Below are positions 33,891-42,776 of a stretch of DNA of 64,000 nt, piece by piece. The DNA lies in NCBI RefSeq assembly GCF_900100115.1, contig NZ_FNKL01000004.1, positions 868,001 to 932,000 of the forward strand. Reading direction: 5' to 3'. The notes beneath the pieces were generated by a model, which worked only from the letters and a program-made list of their open reading frames with translations, was not told the origin of the DNA and made no database searches. Each line of letters starts with the position of its first letter. Position 1 is the first letter of the stretch. A program made the translations under genes and the position numbers. Source of the DNA: Chryseobacterium soldanellicola (GTDB lineage Bacteria; Bacteroidota; Bacteroidia; Flavobacteriales; Weeksellaceae).

Positions 33891-36581
33891 TTATTGATAA
33901 GATTTAATATTTTCTATAAAATTAATGTCTGGGTTTAAAATTTCCAGAATCAGGCTTTTAATGGATTTCATTGCATCATCAATATTTCCTTTGTCAAATT
34001 GCAGAGAAACAACTCCTTTTCTGGCTTCCGCAAAGCTCCAGATTCCCGTTTCAACCGGAAGTCCCCAAAATTCAGGAAGACTCTGAACAACATATTGATA
34101 AATACATAGTTGTAAAGCCTGTTTACGCTCACCATTATGAAAATATGAATCCACATTTTCTTCATCAATTTTAACTGTTAAGTTTTTGATTTTAGCCGTT
34201 TTATAATCAATAATTCTCACCGTCCCGTTCAAACGGTCAATCCTGTCAATAAATCCGAAAAACGTTATTTTATCATTCTCATCAAGATAAAAATCTACAT
34301 TTTCAAACCTTCTTTCAATGGCAATTATTTCAAGTTTATTTCCTTTTTTAACAAGATCAAGATCGTGATTTAATATGCTTTCAATGACTTTTTTAGCAAT
34401 TGCTTTATGAATGAAATTCATTCCTTTTTCATAAAATTCAGGCTGATGCTTTAGCTTTTCAATTGCAATTTCTATATATTTATCTATTGCTTTAATTGAT
34501 TCCTTTAAGTCATTTTCTTTTAATACTTTACCTTTTAATACTTCATATATTTCTTGAAGTGAATAATGAACTAAATTTCCATAATTTTTTACAGAAAGCT
34601 CTTCTTCAATTTCGTCTGTTTCAGAGGTATTTAAAATTTTTGAAAGATAAAAATCAATCGGATTATAAAGGTAGCTTGTAAGGTGTGAAGCGGAAACTTT
34701 TTCCTTCCATTTTTCCAGTCGTTCCAGCACAATATCTGTCTTCGTAAATTCAATCGGCTGGCTTAAAATTGGCTCTGAAGAATTTTCAATAATCAAATGC
34801 TCGATATGATGAGAGCTCTCCATTTCAATTTGTGTAATAAATCTACTTTTTTCACCCGTATTTACACCTGAGCTTAAGGCATTAAAAAGTAAATGAACAT
34901 TTTTGGCATCCTGGATTAACCGGTAGAAATGATAAGCATAAATGCTGTCATTTTCCAGGAAAGTATGAAGATCAAAAAACCTTCTGATATCAAAAGGAAT
35001 ATAAGTATTTTGTGAATTTCCCAACGGTAATTTTCCTTCATTTACAGAAAGCATGATTACGTTTTCAAAATTCAGGAGACGGGTTTCCAAAAGTCCCATA
35101 ATTTGTAATCCACGCAACGGTTCACCTTGAAAATCAATACTTTCAGAATTAATATGCTGATTGATCAAAATCTCCAGCGTTTCCATTTTAATTTCAAAAT
35201 TATAGGGTAAGATCTGATTCTTTATAATTCTGAAAGCATTTTCGAAGTGAGAGACGTTTTCGTATTGAATATCATCTATTTCCAGCCATTTTACATGCTT
35301 GCAAAAATCGATAAGAATATCTAAATATTCGTTTGTGGAACCGGCTTTTTGAAGAAGGTTAAAATAAGAAAGTCCACTTAACATTTCTACCAAAAGCTTT
35401 CTCGATATATAAACAATATTCCTTTCTTCTATTTTTGATTTAAATTGAGAGATAACTTCTTCATCTTCAATAGATTTGGGAAGCTCTTCCAAGATAGGAA
35501 ATATATCTTTGTAATAGTAGGAAGATTTGTTTTTTTCAAGCTGTTTCTGAAGATAAAAAAGCTGTTTCACTGCATTTGAAAACGACAGATTCTTTAAAGG
35601 AAAACCCATTGTAATATTCAGATTCTGAACACCATACATTACATCTAAGCTTGCAGGCAGCAGATTTTCGTCGAGTAAAACAACTGCGGTATTTGAATAG
35701 GTTTTATTGTCGATTTCTTTGAAAATTTCAGGAAGGATTTTTGTCTGAGTAACGTTTCCTGAAACTTCGTAAACTTTTATATTTTTTGGCTGGTTAAAAT
35801 CATCTTCAATCCATTGAAAAACTCTGCTATCATTGAATTCCTTCCATGTTTTATGATTTCGGAGAAATTTTCCGGCTTCCTGCCTTTCATCATCAAAATA
35901 ATAATGGTCAGCCTGAAAGAAGCATTGTCCTTTATCCCACTGTAAAAGGCTTCGAACCAATTTTTCTTCAACCGGAGTAAAGGCATTAAAGCCACAAAAA
36001 ACAAATTTTTCAGAAGTATTTTTGGCAAAATTTTCAATTTTTTTCTTTGCCGTTTCGTGAATCATTCCTGATGTTGCCCAATTTCTTTCGTTTAATTTCT
36101 CTTTTAAAACGGGAAGGAAAATATTCATATTTCTCCAGAAATTAAGGAATTTTTTTCTAGGAACATCTTCATCATCTCCGAGGTTTTGGGCCCAGTCTTT
36201 AATTCTTTCTTCATCAAACATATACTGTAAAACTGCCTGATCACCGTCTGAAAATTTTAACATATCGTCCCAATCTTTCTGCAAAGTCGGGAACCATTTT
36301 AAAAATTCAGCAAAATCATCATTGGGGATAAGATTCAGGCTTTTGTACACGTCAAACGCAAAAAGCCATAAAGAAATTCCCTGAATCGCTTGTTTATCAG
36401 CAATTCTGTCTATCAATTCTTCAATAGTAAAAAAATTCGGAAGAAACCCTGAATATTTATTTTCCTCTAAAATCTGTTTGATAAAAACAATGGGTCTTTT
36501 CCCGGGCAGAACAATGTTAAACTCAGAAAGATCCGGGTTTTGGGCTAATAATTCGTGAATGATTTTGTTGAGAAATTTCAA
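33891..36581 (-). CDS. AddB-like PD-(D/E)XK nuclease/inactive helicase
   Basis: 896 aa. The N-terminal part resembles AddB-type inactivated helicases (FNIVLPGKRPIVFIKQIL in place of a Walker A). The C-terminal RecB-family nuclease domain has GNLVHYSLQEIYE (His), FGFIDRIDRLNGTVRIIDYK (Asp and the Asp-x-Lys motif). It is probably the nuclease partner of an AddA/UvrD-type helicase in double-strand-break repair; no helicase gene is in the window. The start codon is TTG, overlapping the TGA of the DUF922 gene as TTGA at 36578-36581, and the next in-frame ATG lies far inside, so the unusual start is the best choice. Confidence 0.86.
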   Translation of the reverse strand: MKFLNKIIHELLAQNPDLSEFNIVLPGKRPIVFIKQILEENKYSGFLPNFFTIEELIDRIADKQAIQGISLWLFAFDVYKSLNLIPNDDFAEFLKWFPTLQKDWDDMLKFSDGDQAVLQYMFDEERIKDWAQNLGDDEDVPRKKFLNFWRNMNIFLPVLKEKLNERNWATSGMIHETAKKKIENFAKNTSEKFVFCGFNAFTPVEEKLVRSLLQWDKGQCFFQADHYYFDDERQEAGKFLRNHKTWKEFNDSRVFQWIEDDFNQPKNIKVYEVSGNVTQTKILPEIFKEIDNKTYSNTAVVLLDENLLPASLDVMYGVQNLNITMGFPLKNLSFSNAVKQLFYLQKQLEKNKSSYYYKDIFPILEELPKSIEDEEVISQFKSKIEERNIVYISRKLLVEMLSGLSYFNLLQKAGSTNEYLDILIDFCKHVKWLEIDDIQYENVSHFENAFRIIKNQILPYNFEIKMETLEILINQHINSESIDFQGEPLRGLQIMGLLETRLLNFENVIMLSVNEGKLPLGNSQNTYIPFDIRRFFDLHTFLENDSIYAYHFYRLIQDAKNVHLLFNALSSGVNTGEKSRFITQIEMESSHHIEHLIIENSSEPILSQPIEFTKTDIVLERLEKWKEKVSASHLTSYLYNPIDFYLSKILNTSETDEIEEELSVKNYGNLVHYSLQEIYEVLKGKVLKENDLKESIKAIDKYIEIAIEKLKHQPEFYEKGMNFIHKAIAKKVIESILNHDLDLVKKGNKLEIIAIERRFENVDFYLDENDKITFFGFIDRIDRLNGTVRIIDYKTAKIKNLTVKIDEENVDSYFHNGERKQALQLCIYQYVVQSLPEFWGLPVETGIWSFAEARKGVVSLQFDKGNIDDAMKSIKSLILEILNPDINFIENIKSYQ

Positions 36582-37114
36582 GAGGCTTTATAACTTTTTA
36601 AATTGTCTAACTCTTCAGCAATAATACGATTATATTCTGATTGTTTCTCTTCAACAATACCGTTTTGTGTTTCGGCATCATAAGCTCTCTGGAAATCCTG
36701 ATATGATTTTAAAACACGATTATAAATGTCTTTAAAATATTTGTCAAAATCGGAAGAAGTCTTTATTTTTTCCGCTATTTCTTTTCGCAGTTTTCTTGAA
36801 AAAAGTTCGGCAACATCAAAATGTTTTTGTTCATGCAACAAGATATAATCATTGATTTTTTTAACATCTTTCCATGATTTATCTTCATTAAAAACGGTTT
36901 CGATAGTTATTTTTACGGGTGTTTTTGGATTTGAAGATTTCACATACGAATATACCCAACCGCAATTTGTATAAGCAACGACATTGCTGCCGCGCTGATT
37001 ATTAATATTACTTTTAAAATTGCTCCATTTCAATTTTACATTTTCTTTCCAGATGATTTTTTGTGAAAATAAACTATTGGAAATCAGAAAACAAGCTACA
37101 AAAATCCATTTCAT
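36578..37114 (-). CDS. DUF922-type secreted putative zinc protease
   Basis: 178 aa with a signal peptide (WIFVACFLISNSLFSQ). The core holds HEQKHFDVAELFSRKLRKEI, a DUF922-style variant of the HExxH zinc motif, and later the DAETQNG-x-EEKQSEYN stretch typical of the family. It is thought to be a periplasmic or secreted metalloprotease-like protein, but activity is unproven. It is translationally coupled to the nuclease gene and 4 bp from the lipoprotein gene upstream, so three unlike genes share one transcript. Confidence 0.78.
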   Translation of the reverse strand: MKWIFVACFLISNSLFSQKIIWKENVKLKWSNFKSNINNQRGSNVVAYTNCGWVYSYVKSSNPKTPVKITIETVFNEDKSWKDVKKINDYILLHEQKHFDVAELFSRKLRKEIAEKIKTSSDFDKYFKDIYNRVLKSYQDFQRAYDAETQNGIVEEKQSEYNRIIAEELDNLKSYKAS

Positions 37115-37118
37115 TATT

Positions 37119-37526
37119 TTATTCTACTACAATTGTTCTGGTAATCCAATTACTACCGCCGTTCCAAAATTTAAAAGTGTAAGTTCCTGTTTGCCGAGGA
37201 CTGAAATTGATCTGGTTGATTCCTGTAAAACTGCTTTGAACACAAGGCCCGTTGGTGATATATTTATATGCCGTAACAGATCTTGTCAAGTTATCATTAT
37301 GAATGTAATCATAGCCGTAAAAGCCCTCACAATGAGACGGATAAGTAGAATAAGTCCTGATACTCTGAACAGTAAAAACATCCATCGTATCATTTGCAAT
37401 TTTAACACTATCGATTTTTATTTTGTCGATAGATTCAATGGTCTGATAATCGTCGTCGTCATTACATGAGGTCAAAAATAATCCTAAAATTATTGCTGAA
37501 AACCCAATATTTAAAAACTTTTTCAT
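37119..37526 (-). CDS. Small lipoprotein of unknown function
   Basis: 135 aa with lipobox FLTSC (C21), then an acidic DDDD stretch and a beta-rich body (GINQINFSPRQTGTYTFKFW). There are only two further cysteines, which could form one disulphide. I recognise no family. The sequence resembles small Ig-like or CUB-like lipoproteins found singly in Chryseobacterium-type genomes. It starts the transcript that continues into the DUF922 gene. Confidence 0.7.
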   Translation of the reverse strand: MKKFLNIGFSAIILGLFLTSCNDDDDYQTIESIDKIKIDSVKIANDTMDVFTVQSIRTYSTYPSHCEGFYGYDYIHNDNLTRSVTAYKYITNGPCVQSSFTGINQINFSPRQTGTYTFKFWNGGSNWITRTIVVE

Positions 37527-37591
37527 AACACTGTATAAATTTCGATTATTACTAAAATTTGAGCAAAAATTATTCCTTAATTATGTTAAAT

Positions 37592-38227
37592 TTAAGAATT
37601 AAAATTACCTTTCGATACATAAACAACTTTTTTTGTATCAAAAAATTCTTCATCAAAATAGCTTTTAAGATTAAAAATTTCACATTTAAGTCCGGCCAGC
37701 TCTTCTGCAAGATCGCCGCCTTTTAAATATAAAATTCCGTTATGTTTGGGATTAAACTGTTCTTTTTCAAATTTGCCTTTTAACCATCTCAAAAATTCCG
37801 GCATCTGAGTAACCGCTCTGCTTACTACAAAATGGAATTTTTCTTTTACTTTTTCCGCCCTTCCGTGGATTGCAGTGACGTTTTTCAATCCAACTCCTTC
37901 TGCAACAGCATTTACTACACTTATTTTCTTTCCAATAGAATCAATTAATGTAAACTTTACTTCAGGAAATAAAATCGCTAACGGAATTCCGGGAAAACCA
38001 CCACCAGTCCCGATGTCTAAAACTTTGGTTCCCGGTGCAAATTCCATCACTTTTGCGATTCCCAAAGAGTGTAAAATATGCTTTTCATACAGCGATTCCA
38101 TATCTTTTCTTGAGATGACGTTGATTTTTTCGTTCCATTCGTTGTAGAGATTTTCTAGCTGAGTGAACTGGTCAATCTGTGTTTCTGTAAGATCCGGAAA
38201 GTATTTTAATAGTAACGATATAGACAT
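37592..38227 (-). CDS. rsmG: 16S rRNA (guanine527-N7)-methyltransferase
   Basis: 211 aa from ATG 38227. An open frame to a TTG at 38248 is rejected because the -7 box lies there. The RsmG Rossmann core is clear: VLDIGTGGGFPGIPLAIL (motif I), FTLIDSIGKKISVV, AIHGRAEKV and HFVVSRAVTQMP. It methylates G527 in the 530 loop of 16S rRNA; loss gives low-level streptomycin resistance in other bacteria. It stands alone, not next to mnmG as in many Proteobacteria. Confidence 0.95.
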   Translation of the reverse strand: MSISLLLKYFPDLTETQIDQFTQLENLYNEWNEKINVISRKDMESLYEKHILHSLGIAKVMEFAPGTKVLDIGTGGGFPGIPLAILFPEVKFTLIDSIGKKISVVNAVAEGVGLKNVTAIHGRAEKVKEKFHFVVSRAVTQMPEFLRWLKGKFEKEQFNPKHNGILYLKGGDLAEELAGLKCEIFNLKSYFDEEFFDTKKVVYVSKGNFNS

Positions 38228-38245
38228 ATGAATTATTATAGTTGG

Positions 38246-38253
38246 CAAAAATA
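38246..38253 (-). promoter_or_regulatory. -7 box TATTTTTG for rsmG
   Basis: A perfect TAnnTTTG, 18 bp before ATG 38227; it rules out the longer TTG start. Confidence 0.65.
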
Positions 38254-38397
38254 AGTTTTATTTCACATTGTATTCAAATTAAATTCTGAATATCCGCTTT
38301 AATTATAATGCCTTTTTTAACGCAAGGCACGCAAAGATTCTTCAATTTTCTCAAATTATGGATAATCATAAAGTATTTGAATTTTCATCACCTCAGA

Positions 38398-39738
38398 TTA
38401 TTTTGCAATACTAGGAATAACAGGCAAGCTTAAATTTCCAGTGTTACTAACTGCCTGTACCGCAAAGATATAATTATCCTTTGACAACGGAATCTTAATA
38501 GAAAGCTGTGTTGTAAATATTTCTTTTTGCCATACAGGGCTATCCGTTTCTCTTATCAGCACAAAATATCCTGCCGGTGTTCCGGATTTCGGCTTTTTCC
38601 AATGTAACGTGGTAGAATTGGTAAGTTCTTTCACCTCTACTTCTACATTCTCAGGCTTTGAGGTAGATTTGGCAAGATTGGCTAGCACGGCAACATTTGC
38701 AGCAACATTTTTTTTGAGATAATCATGATCTATAAATTCCGGAAGGTCGCCATACTGAATATTTTTTTCTGTTCTTACATCCTGATGCTGATGATTGTAA
38801 TTTTCATAATATTCTGTCAATCTCACTGATGGAAACCCGTAATTAACAAAGCTGGAATGATCTCCGCCACGTAAGAATCTGTCATTTCTATAGATTAATT
38901 TTACATCTAATTTTTTGACATATTTCTCTGCAATTTCTTTTATGTATCTGGCTAACTGTCTGGAATCTCCGTCATTTTCGAGTCCGATATTCCTGATTGC
39001 CATGGCTTTTTTATCAATATCCGGATAAGGAAGCCCTTCACTGAATACCCGAAGTGTGCGGTCATTTGTTTCGCCCGTTTCTCCGGCTTTAACGTTGCCG
39101 ATCATGTCATTATTTAGAACAGCTTCGATTTGAAGACCTTCTTTTTTAGCTTTTTCCGCCAACATTTTAGAGCCAAGGAGCGATTGTTCTTCTCCTGAAA
39201 ATGCGACAAAAATAATAGTCGCCGGAAATGAAGATTTGCTTAAAATTCTTGCTGCTTCAATTACTGCACTTACTCCGCTTCCGTCGTCATTTGCGCCCGG
39301 AGCAAAAGAAGTTCGATTCATAATATCAGTAACACGCGAATCAAGATGTCCGGAAATCAGAAAAATTCTTTTATCATTCAGGTCAGTTCCTTTTAGATAT
39401 GCAATAGGATTTCCGAGGTTAACTCCCTGATCTACACGCTTTCCATCAGGCTGAAGATCCTGTTGCTGAAGATAAACTTCCATTCTCCCACCAGAATTTT
39501 TTGAATATTGTTTAAATTTTTTAAGAACCCAGTTTCGTGCTGCGCCTATTCCTTTATTTTGATCATCAACTGTGCTCAAAGTATGTCTTGTATGAAAGCT
39601 GACAAGCTTATTGATATAAGATTTTAAAGAATCAGCATTAACCTCAGAGACATATTTTGTTATTTCATCATCTTTTTTTAAACGGGCCTGCGAAAAAATG
39701 ATACATGGAAAAAGCATTAAAAGAAGAAAATATTTCAT
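38398..39738 (-). CDS. M28-family zinc aminopeptidase, secreted
   Basis: 446 aa with a signal peptide (FLLLMLFPCIIFSQ). Zinc ligands follow the M28 order: H131 (ISGHLDSR), D151 (GANDDGSG), E183/E184 (SGEEQSLLGS), D211 (LNNDMIG) and a late His (NYNHQHQDV). A C-terminal 80-residue beta-sandwich of the FnIII type (TLHWKKPKSGTPAGYFVLI) may bind substrate. It likely cuts amino-terminal residues in the periplasm or outside the cell. It lacks a T9SS domain. Confidence 0.92.
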   Translation of the reverse strand: MKYFLLLMLFPCIIFSQARLKKDDEITKYVSEVNADSLKSYINKLVSFHTRHTLSTVDDQNKGIGAARNWVLKKFKQYSKNSGGRMEVYLQQQDLQPDGKRVDQGVNLGNPIAYLKGTDLNDKRIFLISGHLDSRVTDIMNRTSFAPGANDDGSGVSAVIEAARILSKSSFPATIIFVAFSGEEQSLLGSKMLAEKAKKEGLQIEAVLNNDMIGNVKAGETGETNDRTLRVFSEGLPYPDIDKKAMAIRNIGLENDGDSRQLARYIKEIAEKYVKKLDVKLIYRNDRFLRGGDHSSFVNYGFPSVRLTEYYENYNHQHQDVRTEKNIQYGDLPEFIDHDYLKKNVAANVAVLANLAKSTSKPENVEVEVKELTNSTTLHWKKPKSGTPAGYFVLIRETDSPVWQKEIFTTQLSIKIPLSKDNYIFAVQAVSNTGNLSLPVIPSIAK

Positions 39739-39838
39739 AACAAGTTAATTTAAAACAGACATTTGTAAATATAATAAATCTATATCTTGGATTATTTGTT
39801 TTTTTTGATCACATTTTATTCAGATTAAGTTTTTATTA

Positions 39839-39846
39839 TATATTTG
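39839..39846 (+). promoter_or_regulatory. -7 box TATATTTG for aspC
   Basis: A perfect TAnnTTTG, 19 bp before ATG 39866. Confidence 0.65.
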
Positions 39847-39865
39847 TTTAAATGCAAAAAACTAT

Positions 39866-41059
39866 ATGGACAAACTTTCAGATAGAGTACAGAGACTCGG
39901 TTACTCGCAAACTTTTGTAATGTCTAACAAGGCTAGAGAAATGAAAGCCAACGGAATAGATGTTATCAGCTTAACTCTCGGCGAACCCGATTTTGATGTT
40001 CCCGATAATATAAAACAAGCCGCTTTCGATGCTATTAACCAAAATTACAGTCACTACTCTCCTGTTCCGGGATTTTTGGAACTTCGCCAGGCAATTTCTG
40101 ATAAACTTAAAAGAGATAATAGTTTAGAATATAAACCTACACAGATTTGTGTTTCAAATGGTGCAAAACAGGCTATTTTAAACGTTTTGGCATCACTGCT
40201 AAATGATGGAGACGAGGTCATCCTTCCTAATCCGTATTGGGTAAGCTATGATGAAATGGTAAAAATGATGGGTGGAAATTCTGTAATGCTTCCGACATCT
40301 TATATTACTGATTTTAAGATCACTGCAGAGCAACTGGAAGAAGCAATTAATGAAAAAACAAAAGCAATTTTGTTCAGCTCACCTTGCAATCCTTCTGGTG
40401 GTTATTATACCTATGACGAATTGAAATCTTTAGCTAAAGTTATCGCTAAATATCCTCATGTCACGGTAATTTCGGATGAGATTTACGAATATATCAATTA
40501 CGAAACAAAAACAACTTCCATCGCCCAGTTTCCGGAAGTGTACGAACAAACTGCGGTAATCAACGGAATGTCAAAAGCTTTTGCAATGACAGGCTGGAGA
40601 ATCGGATATTCTGCCTGCCCGGAATGGCTGGCAAAAGCCTGTGAAAAAATACAGGGACAAATGACGAGCGGAGCAAACACAATGGCGCAAAGAGCTTCCA
40701 TCACAGCGTTACAAACCAATCCTTCCGAGTACAAATTTATGATCGATGCTTTCAAAAAGAGAAGAGATCTTGTGTATGATTTAATTAAAGAAATTCCGGG
40801 TTTTAAGGTTTTGCTGCCAAAGGCTGCCTTTTATTTCTTCCCTGATATTTCTCATTATATTGGTAAAACTTTAGACGGAACAGAGATTAAAGATTCTGAT
40901 GATTTCGCTATGTTTCTTTTAGAAAAAGCTCATGTGGGCTGTGTGGGAGGAGTTTCTTTTGGAAGCCCGGAATGTATCCGATTTTCATATGCAGCTTCAG
41001 AAGATGATTTGAGAGAAGCCATGAAAAGAATTAAAGAATTACTCGAAAAATTTAATTAG
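39866..41059 (+). CDS. aspC: Class I pyridoxal-phosphate aminotransferase (aspartate type)
   Basis: 397 aa fold type I aminotransferase. The PLP lysine is in GMSKAFAMTGWRIGY, the phosphate/ring contacts in VSNGAKQAILNVLAS and SSPCNPSGGYY, and VISDEIYEYI supplies the pyridine-nitrogen Asp. It resembles subgroup I-gamma aspartate aminotransferases (aspartate plus 2-oxoglutarate to oxaloacetate plus glutamate). Alanine or aromatic specificity cannot be excluded. A terminator follows. Confidence 0.9.
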   Translation: MDKLSDRVQRLGYSQTFVMSNKAREMKANGIDVISLTLGEPDFDVPDNIKQAAFDAINQNYSHYSPVPGFLELRQAISDKLKRDNSLEYKPTQICVSNGAKQAILNVLASLLNDGDEVILPNPYWVSYDEMVKMMGGNSVMLPTSYITDFKITAEQLEEAINEKTKAILFSSPCNPSGGYYTYDELKSLAKVIAKYPHVTVISDEIYEYINYETKTTSIAQFPEVYEQTAVINGMSKAFAMTGWRIGYSACPEWLAKACEKIQGQMTSGANTMAQRASITALQTNPSEYKFMIDAFKKRRDLVYDLIKEIPGFKVLLPKAAFYFFPDISHYIGKTLDGTEIKDSDDFAMFLLEKAHVGCVGGVSFGSPECIRFSYAASEDDLREAMKRIKELLEKFN

Positions 41060-41089
41060 TCTTAAAAATTTTCATCTTATTTAAAAATC

Positions 41090-41120
41090 AAGTCTAAGTT
41101 TAAAAGCTTAGGCTTTTTTA
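41090..41120 (+). terminator. Terminator after aspC
   Basis: Hairpin AAGTCTAAG/GCTTAGGCTT (two G-U pairs) is followed by TTTTTA. Confidence 0.75.
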
Positions 41121-41277
41121 TTTTTTTCTAATAGACGAAACCTTAATCAAAAATAAAAAATTTGTTTATTAAAATAGTGAAAAACACCAGTTTAAACACA
41201 TTTTATTCTATTTTTAATCAAAAACAATTATAGATTTTATTTATCAATATCAACTTGTTCGATAGACAAAATAGTTA

Positions 41278-41285
41278 TATATTTG
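41278..41285 (+). promoter_or_regulatory. -7 box TATATTTG for ahpC
   Basis: A perfect TAnnTTTG, 34 bp before ATG 41320. No confident OxyR or PerR box was recognised upstream. Confidence 0.65.
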
Positions 41286-41319
41286 CATCAGAAAATTATA
41301 ATATAAAAACGAGAAAATT

Positions 41320-41952
41320 ATGTCTTTAGTAGGAAAAAAATTCCCGAATGTAACAATCGATGCAATGTCTGAAATGGGTGATGATCTTAGAATCAACATC
41401 TTTGAAGAAACAACAAAAAACCAGCAGAAAGTAGTTTTGTTCTGGTATCCGAAAGATTTCACTTTTGTTTGCCCGACTGAGCTTCACGCTTTCCAGGAGG
41501 CTTTAGGTGAATTTGAAAAAAGAAACACTAAGGTAATCGGTGCTTCTTGCGATACAAACGAAGTGCATTTCGCTTGGTTGAACGTATCAAAAGATAACGG
41601 AGGTATTGAAGGGGTAACTTATCCAATTTTGGCTGATACACACAGACAGTTGGCAAATATGTTGGGAATCGTTGATCAGGATTTCGAATTTGATGAAGAA
41701 GGAAATGAAATTTTCACAGGTTCAAACGTAACTTACAGAGCAACTTATTTAATTGATGAAACCGGAAAAATCTTCCATGAGTCTGTAAATGATATGCCTT
41801 TGGGAAGAAACGTAAAAGAATATTTAAGATTAATTGATGCTTATACGCACGTTCAGAAGCACGGTGAAGTTTGCCCTGCAAACTGGGAAGAAGGAAAAGA
41901 AGCGATGAAAGCCGACAGAAATTCTACTGCTGAGTATTTAGCTAAGAACTAA
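41320..41952 (+). CDS. ahpC: Peroxiredoxin, AhpC/TSA family (2-Cys)
   Basis: 210 aa. The peroxidatic Cys is C51 in DFTFVCPTELHAF and the resolving Cys is C185 in GEVCPANW, as in typical 2-Cys peroxiredoxins. It reduces H2O2 and organic peroxides in the cytosol. It is followed by a thioredoxin-like gene and a small conserved gene, a redox cassette that looks like a self-contained system with no ahpF here. A 15-bp perfect inverted repeat sits in the gap after it and may tune expression of the downstream pair. Confidence 0.95.
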   Translation: MSLVGKKFPNVTIDAMSEMGDDLRINIFEETTKNQQKVVLFWYPKDFTFVCPTELHAFQEALGEFEKRNTKVIGASCDTNEVHFAWLNVSKDNGGIEGVTYPILADTHRQLANMLGIVDQDFEFDEEGNEIFTGSNVTYRATYLIDETGKIFHESVNDMPLGRNVKEYLRLIDAYTHVQKHGEVCPANWEEGKEAMKADRNSTAEYLAKN

Positions 41953-41968
41953 TACAATGTGTTAATTT

Positions 41969-42026
41969 GAAAATGAGATAATTTGAGAATTAGTCACATT
42001 GATTATTTAAGAATTATCTCATTTTC
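41969..42026. repeat. 15-bp perfect inverted repeat between ahpC and the thioredoxin gene
   Basis: Arms GAAAATGAGATAATT (41969-41983) and its complement (42012-42026) are separated by 28 nt. No T-run follows. It may act as an RNA stabiliser or partial terminator inside the operon. Confidence 0.6.
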
Positions 42027-42060
42027 TATTTTAGTAAATCCCAAATTTTCAATTTAAATT

Positions 42061-42366
42061 ATGTATACAGAATTAACAGAAGATACGCTGCAAAATATTG
42101 TAAGCGACAATGAAAAAGTTGTGGTGCAGTACGGGGCAACCTGGTGCGGAAACTGCAGAATAATGAAACCGAAATTCAAAAAATTAGCATCGGAAAATGA
42201 AAACATTCCTTTCCTATACGTAGATGCAGAAAAATTACCGGAAAGCAGAAAATTAGCCAAAGTTGACAATTTACCTACTTTCGCGATCTTCAAAAATGGT
42301 GAATTGGTGAATCAGGTTCAATCTAATCAGGCTGAAAGTTTAATTAATTTATTTAACGAATTATAA
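42061..42366 (+). CDS. Thioredoxin-family protein
   Basis: 101 aa single thioredoxin domain with the active site ATWCGNCRIMKPKF (C29 and C32; CGNC instead of the classic CGPC) and the cis-proline in DNLPTFAIF. The changed dipeptide should raise the redox potential. Lying behind ahpC, it is the likely reductant of that peroxiredoxin. It has no signal peptide, so it is cytosolic. Only 3 bp separate it from the next gene. Confidence 0.92.
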   Translation: MYTELTEDTLQNIVSDNEKVVVQYGATWCGNCRIMKPKFKKLASENENIPFLYVDAEKLPESRKLAKVDNLPTFAIFKNGELVNQVQSNQAESLINLFNEL

Positions 42367-42369
42367 GCT

Positions 42370-42618
42370 ATGAAATTACCCGTAATCAGACAATTTTACC
42401 AGAACCAAACGCCCGAAAATCTTGAAAAAACATTAGAGGTTTTGGAGAGCTTCAGCGAATTCAGAGGTACAAGTGAAGAGGACTTAAACGTTGCAGGTGA
42501 GTTAATTACAAACATCTGCGGAGCCTTGGAAGTTCACGCCAACGTACAAAACGGAATGAGTGAAAAGGATGCTTTAAATTCTTTTGCTCAAAAGGTTTTA
42601 GGATCCATTGATAAATAG
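42370..42618 (+). CDS. Small conserved protein of the peroxiredoxin operon (DUF6952-like)
   Basis: 82 aa, helical and soluble, with one cysteine (NICGALEV). I recall a family of this size, DUF6952, placed behind thioredoxin genes in flavobacteria, but cannot check. It is translationally close (3 bp) to the thioredoxin-like gene, so a role in the same peroxide-reducing system is a reasonable guess. No motif suggests an activity. Confidence 0.7.
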   Translation: MKLPVIRQFYQNQTPENLEKTLEVLESFSEFRGTSEEDLNVAGELITNICGALEVHANVQNGMSEKDALNSFAQKVLGSIDK

Positions 42619-42677
42619 CTTTTTTATTAAAAGATTGAAAGATTTAATAATTGAAAAATTATTGACTTCACATAAAA

Positions 42678-42708
42678 AATCCCGATGAAAAGACATCAGG
42701 ATTTTTTG
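42678..42708 (+). terminator. Terminator of the ahpC operon
   Basis: Stem AAATCCCGATG/CATCAGGATTT (one mismatch) with a 5-nt loop, then a T-run. Confidence 0.85.
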
Positions 42709-42776
42709 GTTTATAAAAATGAATTTAAACATTTTGAAAAATTCATAATTTAAATTCATAATTTATCACTTTTACA

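Noticed and set aside
41221-41319. OxyR or PerR box before ahpC
   Set aside because: ATAG and TATC words are present, but spacing and symmetry do not match either consensus.
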